Source: Acidovorax sp. YS12
GTDB taxonomy: Bacteria; Pseudomonadota; Gammaproteobacteria; Burkholderiales; Burkholderiaceae_C
Direction: 5' to 3'
DNA: 64,000 nucleotides
Assembly (NCBI GenBank): GCA_021496925.1
Contig: CP053915.1
Location: forward strand, 3,809,501-3,873,500
Shown here piece after piece: positions 41,406-49,756 of this stretch (positions within the stretch are counted from its first letter, which is position 1; each line of letters starts with the position of its first letter). A program made the translations under genes and the position numbers. The notes beneath the pieces are model-generated. The model searched no databases, was not told where the DNA came from, and saw only the letters and a list, made by a program, of their open reading frames with translations.

Positions 41406-43754
41406 CTACAGGTAGCGGCTCCACTTGATCGAGATGGCCTGCGGCGGCGTGGCCGGGGTGCAGTTGGCGCTAGGCAGGTAGCTCTGATCCTGGGTCAGGT
41501 TCGTGGTGCTCACGCGCATGCCGCCCTGCTGGATGGTGGTGTTGCTGACCTCATTGGCACCGACGGTGAGTGTGCCCTCGATGTCGATGGCGCCGCCGCC
41601 GGTGCCGAGCGCGCGTCCCAGCAGCACGTTGCCCTTGATGCCGTTGGGCGCGTTCCACGAGTTGGCGCTCAGGCTCCGGTTGGTGCCGATGGCCAGGTTG
41701 GCCAGCGGCAGGCCCGCGTGGGTGGTGCCCTGCGCGTCGGTCCAGGTCACGAGGGTGCTGGGGCTGGTGCGCTTGTCGCACAGGTTGGCGGGGTAGAAGT
41801 CGCCATCGCACACCGGGGCCAGCGGACTGGCGAAGTTGGGCGCCACGAGCGGGCCGTGGCCCGCGCCGGTCAGCGTCACGTCGCCGGTGGACAGGAGGGT
41901 GTTGTAGAGCGCGCCTTGGCTGGAGGCCACGCCGGCGATGGTGACGGGGCCGATGAACAGCGCGATGCCGGGCGGGAACTTGGTGATGCCGTTGAGGTTC
42001 CAGCCGCTGGCCGGCGTGGCGCTGCGCAGGCAGGCCAGCGCGTCGCTGTACTGGTTGCCGGGCTGCTGGTTGTCGCAGCCCAGGAAGTCCGCGCCGCCGA
42101 TGCGCCGCAGCGTCATGGCGCCCGGCGCGGTGGCGGGCACGGGGTCGGCGCTGGCCAGGTCGATGTTGGCGCGGTCGATGGCGCTGCCATTGCGGGCCTT
42201 GACCTGCTGGATGCTCAGGCGCGGCCGGCCGTTGGCGTCGAAGTCGAACACGTAGTTGGCCTGGGCGCGGAATGCCTCCACGTCGATGGTTTCGGTGCGC
42301 GTGTCGCAGAACGACACGCCGGGCAGGCCGGGCGAGGTGTGGGGCGCGCTGGCCTGCTCCGAGGACAGGGTGCCAGGCAATTCCGTCCGGCTGGCTCCGT
42401 AGTAGATGCGTCCGGCGATGGAGCCGCTGCCGATGGCGGGGAAGTTCCAGCAGTTGTCGGGAGCGCTGCAACCGCCTGCCGTGGCCCACAGGTAGCCACC
42501 GCCCTGCAGGGTGGTGATGGTGGCGGTGACGGCCTTGAAATCGCCTGCGGGCCAGACCTGCGTGTAGGTGCCCCCGTAGCCGCTCATGGCGATGTCGTAG
42601 CCCCAGGTCTGGCCCACCGTCAGCGTGTACAGGCCGATGCTGCCGCCGTCGATGCCGGTGGCGCGCAGGGTGAAGGCGTCGGGCAGCGCGGTGTCGCCGG
42701 TGGTGTTGACCTTGCTGGCCGCGGCGCGCGCGCCCGACACGGCGCCGGTGGCGGCATCGACGCTGGCATGCGCCATGTCCACGCGGTATTCGCCGCCGTC
42801 GGCCAGCGTCACCAGCAGGTCGCCGGCGGGCCATGGCACGACGGTGCCGCTGCGCCAGGGCGGGCTGGCGGGGCCCGCGGTGGCGGGCAGCAGGCGCCCG
42901 CCCGCGCGTGCCGTGCCCGCGATGACGTTGCTCGCCGCGATCACGTTCGCCTGGTAGGCGCCCGCCTTGAGCGCCGCGTAGCTGCCGTTACCGCTGTTGC
43001 CGATGTCGATAGCCCGGCCCCACAACGTGGCGTTCTCGGGCGGGCTCATGCTGCCGATTTTGATGGTGCCGTTTTGCGAACGCAGTGCGGTGTTGGCGTC
43101 GATGCCGCCGCCGCTCAGGTCGATATCGCCCTTGGCGCAGCCCGAGATCTTGGCCTGCGAGGCACCGCTGATCGTCAGCGCGCCGTCGATGGCCAGGTCG
43201 TCGTAGCGGCCGTTGCTCGTGAAGCTTGTCGTGCCGCCGGAGATCGTCACGTCGCCGCGCAGCACCGACGAGGCGCGCACCAGGGCGCCGCAATCGCCGC
43301 CCGCGCCGCTGGCGCCCGCGCCCGCGCCATAGACCACCTCCAGCGTGGCGCGCGCCTCGGCGGGCGAGCCGGATGCGGCGATGCCAGTGATGCGCGCGGT
43401 GAGGGTGCCGGTGGCGCCGTCGAGCGCTGTGACGCGCGCCTGCACCGCATCGGTGATGCCGCTGCCCGCGAGCGTCAGTGTGAACGGCGCTGTCTTGGCG
43501 TACAGCGCGGCGAGCTGGCCGCCTTCCTGCAACTGCTGCAGGTACTGGCGCACCAGTTCGGCGCCCGTCCAGGCCTTCATCTGGGCCTGCGTCTGCGCGT
43601 GCGTGGCCACGTCCTGCGACTGCTGGTCCCGGATGTACGAGGCCGTGCCCAGCACGGCCGCGGTGAGCGACAGGCCCACGAGCAGCATGATCAGCACCGT
43701 GGCGATGCCGCGCTGCGGGCGCGGCGGCGAGGGGCGGCGGAGCGGGTGGGGCAT
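41406..43754 (-). CDS. large PilX-like pilin-associated protein
   Basis: 782 residues. The N-terminus has a type IV prepilin-like leader and helix (QRGIATVLIMLLVGLSLTAAVLGTASYIRDQQSQ), like PilX/GspK-type minor pilins. The remaining 700 residues contain a glycine/serine/threonine-rich beta-helix-like part (about 165-300, alternating short repeats such as TISGGTTSFTSNGRYDDLAIDGALTISG). A cysteine-containing C-terminal region follows (CSAPDNC, CDNQQPGNQ, CDGDFYPANLCDKRT). It is the last gene of the minor-pilin operon and takes the place usually held by pilX-pilY1. A role as pilus-tip or surface adhesin is inferred. Confidence 0.75.
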   Translation of the reverse strand: MPHPLRRPSPPRPQRGIATVLIMLLVGLSLTAAVLGTASYIRDQQSQDVATHAQTQAQMKAWTGAELVRQYLQQLQEGGQLAALYAKTAPFTLTLAGSGITDAVQARVTALDGATGTLTARITGIAASGSPAEARATLEVVYGAGAGASGAGGDCGALVRASSVLRGDVTISGGTTSFTSNGRYDDLAIDGALTISGASQAKISGCAKGDIDLSGGGIDANTALRSQNGTIKIGSMSPPENATLWGRAIDIGNSGNGSYAALKAGAYQANVIAASNVIAGTARAGGRLLPATAGPASPPWRSGTVVPWPAGDLLVTLADGGEYRVDMAHASVDAATGAVSGARAAASKVNTTGDTALPDAFTLRATGIDGGSIGLYTLTVGQTWGYDIAMSGYGGTYTQVWPAGDFKAVTATITTLQGGGYLWATAGGCSAPDNCWNFPAIGSGSIAGRIYYGASRTELPGTLSSEQASAPHTSPGLPGVSFCDTRTETIDVEAFRAQANYVFDFDANGRPRLSIQQVKARNGSAIDRANIDLASADPVPATAPGAMTLRRIGGADFLGCDNQQPGNQYSDALACLRSATPASGWNLNGITKFPPGIALFIGPVTIAGVASSQGALYNTLLSTGDVTLTGAGHGPLVAPNFASPLAPVCDGDFYPANLCDKRTSPSTLVTWTDAQGTTHAGLPLANLAIGTNRSLSANSWNAPNGIKGNVLLGRALGTGGGAIDIEGTLTVGANEVSNTTIQQGGMRVSTTNLTQDQSYLPSANCTPATPPQAISIKWSRYL

Positions 43755-43765
43755 GGTGAATTTCC

Positions 43766-44416
43766 TCAGGACGGAAAGTTGGCCAAGCACTGGCTAGAGC
43801 GCAGCGCCACGCCGTTGCTGTTGACGGCGCGCAGGGTGAGCAGCACGTGGCCCGCCGTGCCCGCGATGCCGAACGGGCGGCAGGCGCCCGCTTGCCACGC
43901 GAGGGCGACGGGCGCGGCGGGCGCGTCGGACAGCACGGCCGCCGTCCACGCCAGCCCGGCCCAGGCCGTGGCGTCGGCGCAGGGCGCGGGGCCGAGCCTG
44001 CGCAGGCCGCCCTGGCCGCTGCCCGTGGGCGACAGCAGGGCCGTGCAGCGCGTGGTGCCGCTGGCGGCTTCGGCCCAGACCACGGCGTTGCCCTCGGTGC
44101 CCTCGCCCACGGGCGAGCCGGAGAGCGTGCCGCCGTTCAGCGCCGCGCCTGACAGCACCACCAGGTGCGTGCCGGCCTGCGGCGCGGCGATGCCGAAGCC
44201 CGCCTCCTGCACGGCCATGCCCGCCGCCAGGAAGGCGGTGCTGCGCTGCGCGTCTGCCAGCGCGTCGCCGCGCGCGGCGCTGGAGGCGCGCACCATGCGC
44301 TGGAACAGCATGAGCGTGGCCAGGACGAGAACCATCGAAACGGCCAAGCCCGTCATCAGGCTGACGAGGGTGACGCCGCGCGGGCGCCGTGCGGGGGGCG
44401 GTACGTGCGTTTTCAT
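43766..44416 (-). CDS. PilW-like minor pilin
   Basis: 216 residues. The prepilin leader ends RRPRG and the helix follows (VTLVSLMTGLAVSMVLVLATLMLFQRM). Position +5 of the mature helix is serine instead of the usual glutamate. The C-terminal globular part holds cysteines (TTRCTALL, GPAPCADA, GACRPFG, SSQCLA) that probably form disulfides. The start overlaps the PilV-like gene by 4 bases; the PilX-like gene follows after 11 bases. Assignment to PilW rests on order and size. Confidence 0.8.
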   Translation of the reverse strand: MKTHVPPPARRPRGVTLVSLMTGLAVSMVLVLATLMLFQRMVRASSAARGDALADAQRSTAFLAAGMAVQEAGFGIAAPQAGTHLVVLSGAALNGGTLSGSPVGEGTEGNAVVWAEAASGTTRCTALLSPTGSGQGGLRRLGPAPCADATAWAGLAWTAAVLSDAPAAPVALAWQAGACRPFGIAGTAGHVLLTLRAVNSNGVALRSSQCLANFPS

Positions 44417-44886
44417 TGGCTGAGCGTGAAGCTGCCCGGGCCGAGCAGGCTGCGGGCGTCGCCTTCGTCGGGCGTCGAGAAGGCCATGCGGGTGACGGTG
44501 GCGCCCGCCAGCGTGGTGGCGGGGAACGCCGCGTCGCCCGCGATGGCAGCGGTGACCGGGTCGCGCTGGCAGTCGGGCGCGGGCAGCGTCACGCGCACGG
44601 CGGCGCTGCCCGTGGGGGTGATCTCCAGTTGCGCGGCCTGCGTGCCGCTGCATAGGGCCGCCACGCCCTGCGTTTCCAGGGCGTGGCGCATCTGCGCCAG
44701 CACGATGCCGTGCGTGGCCGCGTAGCGCTGGGTGTTGAGCGCGCGCGCCGTGGCGTAGCTCAGCCCCAGCCCCAGGCTGGCGAGCAGCACCATGCTCACC
44801 AGGGCTTCAAGCAGCGCGTCGCCGCGCTGGGCCTTGAGGCAGCGCTTGTTCAGCGCCGCCTTAATGCAGGGTGCCGGTTTCGTCAT
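44413..44886 (-). CDS. PilV-like minor pilin
   Basis: 157 residues. An unusually long charged leader precedes the processing site QRG and helix DALLEALVSMVLLASLGLGLSY with Glu at +5. Two cysteines (ALCSGTQ, APDCQRD) lie in the globular part. The gene starts 26 bases inside the preceding FimT-like gene and ends overlapping the PilW-like gene. Confidence 0.82.
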   Translation of the reverse strand: MTKPAPCIKAALNKRCLKAQRGDALLEALVSMVLLASLGLGLSYATARALNTQRYAATHGIVLAQMRHALETQGVAALCSGTQAAQLEITPTGSAAVRVTLPAPDCQRDPVTAAIAGDAAFPATTLAGATVTRMAFSTPDEGDARSLLGPGSFTLSQ

Positions 44887-45373
44887 TCTGGGTTCCTCCT
44901 CGGCGCAAGACGAATTGCGTAACGTTGCCGCTGCCGGTGGGCAGGCCCCGGTTGTCCAGGGCCAGGGTGCGTGGCGTGCCGGGCGCGGGCAGCGTGCCGC
45001 CCAGGGTCAGGGCCACGCCATCGGGCAGCCGGCCTTCCCATTGCGGGTTGGGGTGCGTGGCCAGGTAGCTGCAGCCGGCGGCGCCTTGCGCGCGCACGCG
45101 CAGCGTGACCGTGGCGCCGTCGGTGTCCGCCTCCAGCGTGGCGGCGCTGGCGCCGCTGGCGTTGGGGGCCTCGCAGGGGTTGCGCAGCGCCAGGGCCTTG
45201 GCGCTGGCGTAGGCCTGCACCAGCGTGCCGCGCGCCTGCAGCGTGCGCGCGCCGTGCACCCAGTCGATGGTCAGCGGCGCGGCCATGAGCGCCAGCACGG
45301 CCACGATGGCCACGGTGACCAGCAGCTCGATCAGCGTGAAGCCGCGCGCGGCGGTTGCGGGGCGCGCGCTCAC
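44861..45373 (-). CDS. FimT/GspH-like minor pilin
   Basis: 170 residues. The prepilin cleavage site and helix are RGFTLIELLVTVAIVAVLALMAAP, with Glu at +5. The C-terminal part resembles the GspH/FimT fold (ALALRNPCEAPNASG, ending TQFVLRRGG). FimT proteins can bind DNA during natural transformation in some bacteria; that role is not shown here. It overlaps the PilE-like gene by 4 bases and the PilV-like gene by 26. Confidence 0.85.
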   Translation of the reverse strand: MSARPATAARGFTLIELLVTVAIVAVLALMAAPLTIDWVHGARTLQARGTLVQAYASAKALALRNPCEAPNASGASAATLEADTDGATVTLRVRAQGAAGCSYLATHPNPQWEGRLPDGVALTLGGTLPAPGTPRTLALDNRGLPTGSGNVTQFVLRRGGTQNDETGTLH

Positions 45374-45822
45374 CAGGCCCCCAGGATGGGGCAGGTGTCG
45401 GGCGCGTTGCGCACGTTGCCCGAGGCCAGCGTGAGTGTGCAGGCCGGCCCCTGGCTGGCCGAGGCCGTGAGGGTGTAGGTGCTGGCGCTGGATTGCACCG
45501 CGTAGGTGAAGTGGCTGCCCTGCGTTGCGCTCCAGGCGCCGAAGTCGGCGGCCAGCGTGCCCGTGCGGTCGCCGGGCAGGGCGGCGATGGTGGTGCTGTC
45601 GGCATACACGGGGTAGGCCAGGGTTTTCTGGAAGCGGTTCTCCATCGCCAGGCTCAGCGCCACGAGATCGGCGGATGCGCCCCGCGCCCGGCTCTTGCGC
45701 ATGTAGCGCTCGTAGGACGGCAGGGCAATGGTGGCCAGGATGGAGACGATGGCCACGACGACCATCACCTCGATCAGCGTGAAGCCGCGTTTTGGAGTGG
45801 CCTGGCAGTAGCGAAGAGACAT
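45370..45822 (-). CDS. pilE: PilE-like type IV pilin
   Basis: 150 residues from the ATG at 45822. A canonical prepilin: leader ending PKRG, mature helix FTLIEVMVVVAIVSILATIALPSYERYMRKSRARGA. A C-terminal disulfide pair is likely (GPACTLTL and APDTCPIL), the D-region of minor pilins of the PilE/ComP group. It is the first gene of the operon. Its promoter region is shared with a divergent HTH regulator and carries three CGTAAA-type half-sites. Confidence 0.88.
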   Translation of the reverse strand: MSLRYCQATPKRGFTLIEVMVVVAIVSILATIALPSYERYMRKSRARGASADLVALSLAMENRFQKTLAYPVYADSTTIAALPGDRTGTLAADFGAWSATQGSHFTYAVQSSASTYTLTASASQGPACTLTLASGNVRNAPDTCPILGAW

Positions 45823-45838
45823 AAATCGCTCTCGATAA

Positions 45839-45864
45839 CGTAAATGGTTTTTACGCATCGTAAA
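45839..45864. promoter_or_regulatory. triple half-site operator candidate between pilE and HTH gene
   Basis: CGTAAA (45839-45844), TTTACG (45850-45855) and CGTAAA (45859-45864) alternate in orientation in an AT-rich stretch between divergent genes. The second and third form the perfect palindrome TTTACGCATCGTAAA. This looks like a multi-site repressor operator; the product of the divergent HTH gene is the natural candidate. Confidence 0.55.
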
Positions 45865-45908
45865 CGATATTTAAGCTTTGTCGCAAGCGCCTCTCATACC
45901 GTCGCCCC

Positions 45909-46337
45909 ATGGCAAAAGGAATTCACGCGGAGGAGGCGCAGGCTTTCTCCGAGCGGCTTAAGCAGGCACTGGAGGCTGCGGGCGTGCGGCCCTCGCCCAC
46001 CGTGGTGGCGAGCGAATTCAACCTGCGCTACTGGGGCAAGAGCATCACACCGCACACTGCACGGGCGTGGCTGGCAGGGATCGCAATTCCCATGCAGGAC
46101 AAGGTGCGCACCTTGAGCGAATGGCTGTGCGTCAACCCGGAAGAACTGCGCTTCGGCCCGCGTTCGGCTGTGGCGCCGGCGGTGGAGCCCGGCATCGTCC
46201 ACGGGCGGCTCAACCTGCACGACCGCCAGATGCTGGCGCAGTACTTGGCCCTGCCGCCCGGGCAGCGCAAGACTGTGCAGGAGGTGGTGGCGGCCCTGTC
46301 CATTGCCGCCGGGCAGGCGGGTCAGCCGCCGAAGTGA
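45909..46337 (+). CDS. XRE-like helix-turn-helix regulator
   Basis: 142 residues. The N-terminal part (about 10-75) resembles the lambda-repressor type HTH: FSERLKQALEAAG, then SITPHTARAWLAGIAIPMQDKVRTLSEWL and CVNPEELRFG. The remaining 60 residues (HDRQMLAQYLALPPGQRKTVQEVVAALSI) could form a dimerisation helix. It is divergent from the pilin operon with a 86-base intergenic region holding CGTAAA half-sites, and its 3' end overlaps the convergent thiL by 16 bases. A role controlling the pilins is inferred from position only. Confidence 0.75.
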   Translation: MAKGIHAEEAQAFSERLKQALEAAGVRPSPTVVASEFNLRYWGKSITPHTARAWLAGIAIPMQDKVRTLSEWLCVNPEELRFGPRSAVAPAVEPGIVHGRLNLHDRQMLAQYLALPPGQRKTVQEVVAALSIAAGQAGQPPK

Positions 46338-47308
46338 TCGAAGGAGGCGTAGCGCGCGCAGACGGCGTGGCCCCGCGCGTCGAGCAGGCGCAGCCCCGGC
46401 GCGGCGGTGGTGCGGCCGATGCGCGTGACGGCCACGTCGGCCTGCCGGGCGGCGGCCTGCACGGCGGCGCGCCGGGTGGGTGCGGCGGTGAAGGCGAGCT
46501 CGTAGTCGTCGCCGCCGGCCAGCGTGCACTGGTGCAGCAGTTCTGCATCAAAAAGGGCTGTAGGGCCCGTGAATAGAGCGCTGGCAGCTATCAATTCAGT
46601 AGTTTTTGCAAGTTCGATCTCGGCCCCCACGCCGCTGGCGGCGAGGATGTGGCCCAGGTCGCCGAGCAGGCCGTCGCTCACGTCGAGCGCGCTGCTGGCG
46701 ATGCCCCGCAGCAGCTGGCCAAGCTGCACGCGCGGCGTGGGCTGCTCCAGCCGCTGGCGCGCGTGCGCCAGGGCGTTGGCGGGGAGCTGGATGTGGCCGC
46801 GCAGCGCTTCGAGCGCCAGGCGCGCGTCGCCCAGCGTACCGCTGACCCAGATGTCGTCGCCCGCGCGCGCGCCGCTGCGCAGCAGCGCCTGGCCCGCCGG
46901 GATTTCGCCGAAGACGGTGATGCACAGGTTGAGCGGGCCGCGCGTGGTGTCGCCGCCGACGAGTTCGCAGCCGTGCGCGTCGGCCAGGGCGAACAGGCCG
47001 TCGGCGAAGGCCTGCAGCCAGGGCGCATCGGCCTGCGGCAAGGCCAGCGCCAGCGTGAAGGCCAGCGGCCGCGCGCCGCAGGCGGCGAGGTCGGAGAGGT
47101 TCACGGCCAGGGCCTTGTGGCCGAGGGTGCGCGGGTCCACGCCGGCGAAGAAGTGGCGGCCTTCGACCAGCATGTCGCTGGAGACGGCCAGGTGCATGCC
47201 GGGGCGCGGGGCGAGCAGCGCGCAGTCGTCGCCCACGCCGAGCGCCGCGGCGCCACCGGCGCGCACGGGGCGCGTGAAGTAGCGTGCGATGAGGTCGAAT
47301 TCGCCCAT
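46322..47308 (-). CDS. thiL: thiamine-monophosphate kinase
   Basis: 328 residues. It phosphorylates thiamine monophosphate to thiamine pyrophosphate. Motifs are visible in order: GEFDLIARYF, GVGDDCALL, SSDMLVEGRHF, GGDTTRGPLNL, DVSDGLLGDLGHI and TLAGGDDYELAFT. A mini-repeat copy is read in frame between the last two (residues about 236-256), a linker region of the family. The YbdK-type gene ends 5 bases upstream. The usual thiL-pgpA adjacency is broken; pgpA lies 9 kb downstream on the same strand. Confidence 0.97.
   Translation of the reverse strand: MGEFDLIARYFTRPVRAGGAAALGVGDDCALLAPRPGMHLAVSSDMLVEGRHFFAGVDPRTLGHKALAVNLSDLAACGARPLAFTLALALPQADAPWLQAFADGLFALADAHGCELVGGDTTRGPLNLCITVFGEIPAGQALLRSGARAGDDIWVSGTLGDARLALEALRGHIQLPANALAHARQRLEQPTPRVQLGQLLRGIASSALDVSDGLLGDLGHILAASGVGAEIELAKTTELIAASALFTGPTALFDAELLHQCTLAGGDDYELAFTAAPTRRAAVQAAARQADVAVTRIGRTTAAPGLRLLDARGHAVCARYASFDHFGG
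46545..46605 (-). repeat. mini-repeat copy read in frame inside thiL
   Basis: The minus strand reads TGAATTGATAGCTGCCAGCG, then CTCTATTCACGGGCC and CAGCCCTTTTTGATG. It encodes residues about 236-256 (TTELIAASALFTGPTALFDAE) with no stop in the gene frame. Confidence 0.8.
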
Positions 47309-47313
47309 GCCGC

Positions 47314-48438
47314 TCACTGCGCCTGCCCGCGAAAGCGCAGCGCGGCCTGGCGGCTGACCTCGGCCAGCAGTTGCTCCTCGCGCTGGCACTCGCGCAGCCA
47401 GCGCGCGTCGTTGCAGTTGGCCTCGATCTCGCCGCGCAGCAGGTGCAGCGCGCCGGCCGCGCCGTGGCGCTCGCCGTGCGGGGCGATGCGGTCGAGCGTG
47501 TGCAGCAGGTGGTCGCGCAGCGGCATGTGCCCGCCCGTCGCCGGGTCGACGTAGACCGCGTCCAGGCCGAAGCGGCAGGCCTGGAAGCGGTTGTAGGTAT
47601 AGACCAGGTAGTCGTCCTCGGCGGGCACGAAGGGCTGCTCGGCCAGGAACCAGGCGGCCAGCGACTGCACGAAGCCCGCGAGCGCGGCGGCGCGCTCGAC
47701 GCTCAAGGGGGTGTCGAATACGCGGATCTCGATGGTGCCGAACTCGGGCTTGGGGCGGATGTCCCAGTAGAAGTCCTTCATGCTTTTGACGACGCCGGTG
47801 CGCGTCATCTTGTCGAAGTAGTGGCCGAATTCGTCCCAGGTGAGCACGCAGGGCGCACGGCCCGAGAGCGGGAAGGCGAACACCGAGTTCAGGCGCGCCG
47901 AGTCGAACTGCGTGTCCTGCCCCTGCACGTAGGGACTGGAGGCCGACAGCGCGATGCAGTGCGGGATGTAGCGGCTCATGCGGTGCAGCATGACCAGCGC
48001 GGCGTCGGCGCTGGGGCAGCCGATGTGCACGTGCTGGCCGAAGATGGTGAACTGCTTGGACAGGTAGCCGTAGAGCTGCGACAGCTCCTGGAAGCGCGGC
48101 TTGTCGTAAATGCGCCGCTCGTGCCACTGCTGGAACGGGTGCGTGCCGCCGCCGGCGATGGCGATGTTCAGCTTGTCGGCGCACTTGACCAGCGCGTCGC
48201 GGATCAGCGTGAGCTGGCCCAGCACCTCGCTGCTGGAGTGGCAGATGCCGGTGGAGATTTCGATCATGCTGTTCGTCATCTCCGGCACCACGCTGCCGGG
48301 CAGGGGGATCTTGTGCATCAGCCGCAGCATGTCGGCGGCGTAGGGCGCCAGGTCGTAGTCGTGCGTGTTGAGCAGCTGCAGCTCCAGCTCCACACCCAGC
48401 GTGAGGGGTTCCGATTCGTGGAAGGCTTCGAGGCTCAT
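47314..48438 (-). CDS. YbdK-type carboxylate-amine ligase (GCS2 family)
   Basis: 374 residues, the normal length for YbdK. The glutamate-cysteine ligase 2 fold shows LTLGVELELQLLN, VVPEMTNSMIEISTG, AGGGTHPFQQW, GQHVHIGCP and DIRPKPEFGTIEIRVFDTPLS. E. coli YbdK ligates glutamate and cysteine weakly; the true role is not certain. The start overlaps the antiporter gene by 4 bases and thiL follows after 5, so these are co-transcribed. Confidence 0.94.
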   Translation of the reverse strand: MSLEAFHESEPLTLGVELELQLLNTHDYDLAPYAADMLRLMHKIPLPGSVVPEMTNSMIEISTGICHSSSEVLGQLTLIRDALVKCADKLNIAIAGGGTHPFQQWHERRIYDKPRFQELSQLYGYLSKQFTIFGQHVHIGCPSADAALVMLHRMSRYIPHCIALSASSPYVQGQDTQFDSARLNSVFAFPLSGRAPCVLTWDEFGHYFDKMTRTGVVKSMKDFYWDIRPKPEFGTIEIRVFDTPLSVERAAALAGFVQSLAAWFLAEQPFVPAEDDYLVYTYNRFQACRFGLDAVYVDPATGGHMPLRDHLLHTLDRIAPHGERHGAAGALHLLRGEIEANCNDARWLRECQREEQLLAEVSRQAALRFRGQAQ

Positions 48439-49688
48439 GGGGTGTCTCCTTTGCCTGTGCGGGCCGCCAGCGGCGCCCAGGGCCGGGAGCTTTCCCCGGC
48501 GCGGTAGATGGCCACCGTGGCCAGCACGGCACCGGCGATTTCCATCAGCAGAATGGCGGGCAGCGCCACGCGCGCAATCAGGTAGCCCGTGGCGGGCGAG
48601 GCCACGACGAACTGCGAGGCGATCAGCAGCGCGATGGCCGACATCGGCGTCATGGCGCAGCCCAGCCACAGCGCCTGGCGCCAGCTCGCGCCGCTGCCCA
48701 CGTTGCCCAGGCCCACGCCCACGGCCTTGGCCAGCAGGCGCACGGAGATCAGGGCCAGCACCACGCCGGCCACGGGTGCGCTCCAGTCGGCCTGCGCCGC
48801 CACGGTCGAGACGAGCACGAACAGCAGCATGTTCAGCAGCGCTGACACCGGACCGAGCTGGCGCGGCCAGGCCCAGGGGCGCGGGTACCAGTGCTTGAGC
48901 AGCATGCCGCCCAGCAGCGCCGCCAGCGGCGCCGAGCCGCCCAGGTGCGAGGCCATGGCCGAGGCGGCGGCGATCAGCGCCAGCAGCACGATGGAGGTGT
49001 TTTCGCTGGCCGGGCTCATGAAGCGCAGCGCCCAGCGCATCAGCAGCGCCAGCACGGCCGCGCTGAGGATGGAGATGCCCAGCACCACCACCACGGGGGA
49101 GACGGTGTCCAGCAGGCTCTGCGCGGGGCGGTTCATCAGCTCGGCGCGCGCGCTGCCCAGGGTCAGCGCGTACAGCGTGGAGAGCGTGGTGAGCACGATG
49201 GCGCGCTCCGTCACCGGGCCGGCGGCGCGCGTGTCGGCCACCACGCGCGTGAGCACGGTGGGCGAGGCGGCCATGGCCACCAGCGCCAGCGCGCCGGCCA
49301 CGGCGGCGGGCGTGTCGAGCCACAGCAGCACCTGGTACACGGCAAAGTAGGCCAGCGCCGATTCGGCCAGGCTTTGCACCAGCACCATGGGGTTGTGGCG
49401 GAACCAGCGCAGCGAAATGCGCCCGCCGGTCTCGAACAGCACGATGGCCACGCCGAACTCCAGCAGGAACAGGCCGATGCCCTGCAGCGGCCAGACGGCG
49501 CCGCTGAACCCCGCCAGGCCGGCCAGGGTGCCGACGATGGAGTAGCCGACCACCTTGGGCAGGCCGGTGTGGCGCTGCAGCAGGTGGCCGGTGATGGCGG
49601 CCACTGCCAGCAGCAGCGACCATTGCACGGTGGGCAGCCCCGCCGAGGGGCGCAGCCATTGGGCCCAGAAACCGAGCAGCTCGTTCAT
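48435..49688 (-). CDS. CPA2-type cation:proton antiporter (Kef/RosB-like membrane domain)
   Basis: 417 residues with 11-13 membrane helices. The family Na_H_exchanger core is visible: LPKVVGYSIVGTLAGLAG, LFLLEFGVAIVLFETGGRISLRWFRHNP and MAASPTVLTRVVADTRAAGPVTERAIVLTTLSTLYAL. The usual C-terminal TrkA-N nucleotide-binding domain of KefB/C is absent, so it resembles shorter antiporters. It probably exchanges K+ or Na+ for protons. It overlaps the YbdK gene by 4 bases and is 68 bases from the Gcr-type gene. Confidence 0.88.
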   Translation of the reverse strand: MNELLGFWAQWLRPSAGLPTVQWSLLLAVAAITGHLLQRHTGLPKVVGYSIVGTLAGLAGFSGAVWPLQGIGLFLLEFGVAIVLFETGGRISLRWFRHNPMVLVQSLAESALAYFAVYQVLLWLDTPAAVAGALALVAMAASPTVLTRVVADTRAAGPVTERAIVLTTLSTLYALTLGSARAELMNRPAQSLLDTVSPVVVVLGISILSAAVLALLMRWALRFMSPASENTSIVLLALIAAASAMASHLGGSAPLAALLGGMLLKHWYPRPWAWPRQLGPVSALLNMLLFVLVSTVAAQADWSAPVAGVVLALISVRLLAKAVGVGLGNVGSGASWRQALWLGCAMTPMSAIALLIASQFVVASPATGYLIARVALPAILLMEIAGAVLATVAIYRAGESSRPWAPLAARTGKGDTP

Positions 49689-49756
49689 GGGTTCTCCTTC
49701 TCATCAGGCGGCCCGCCGCAGGGGGCGGGCCGTGGTGGAGGGCGGCAGGGGGCCGG

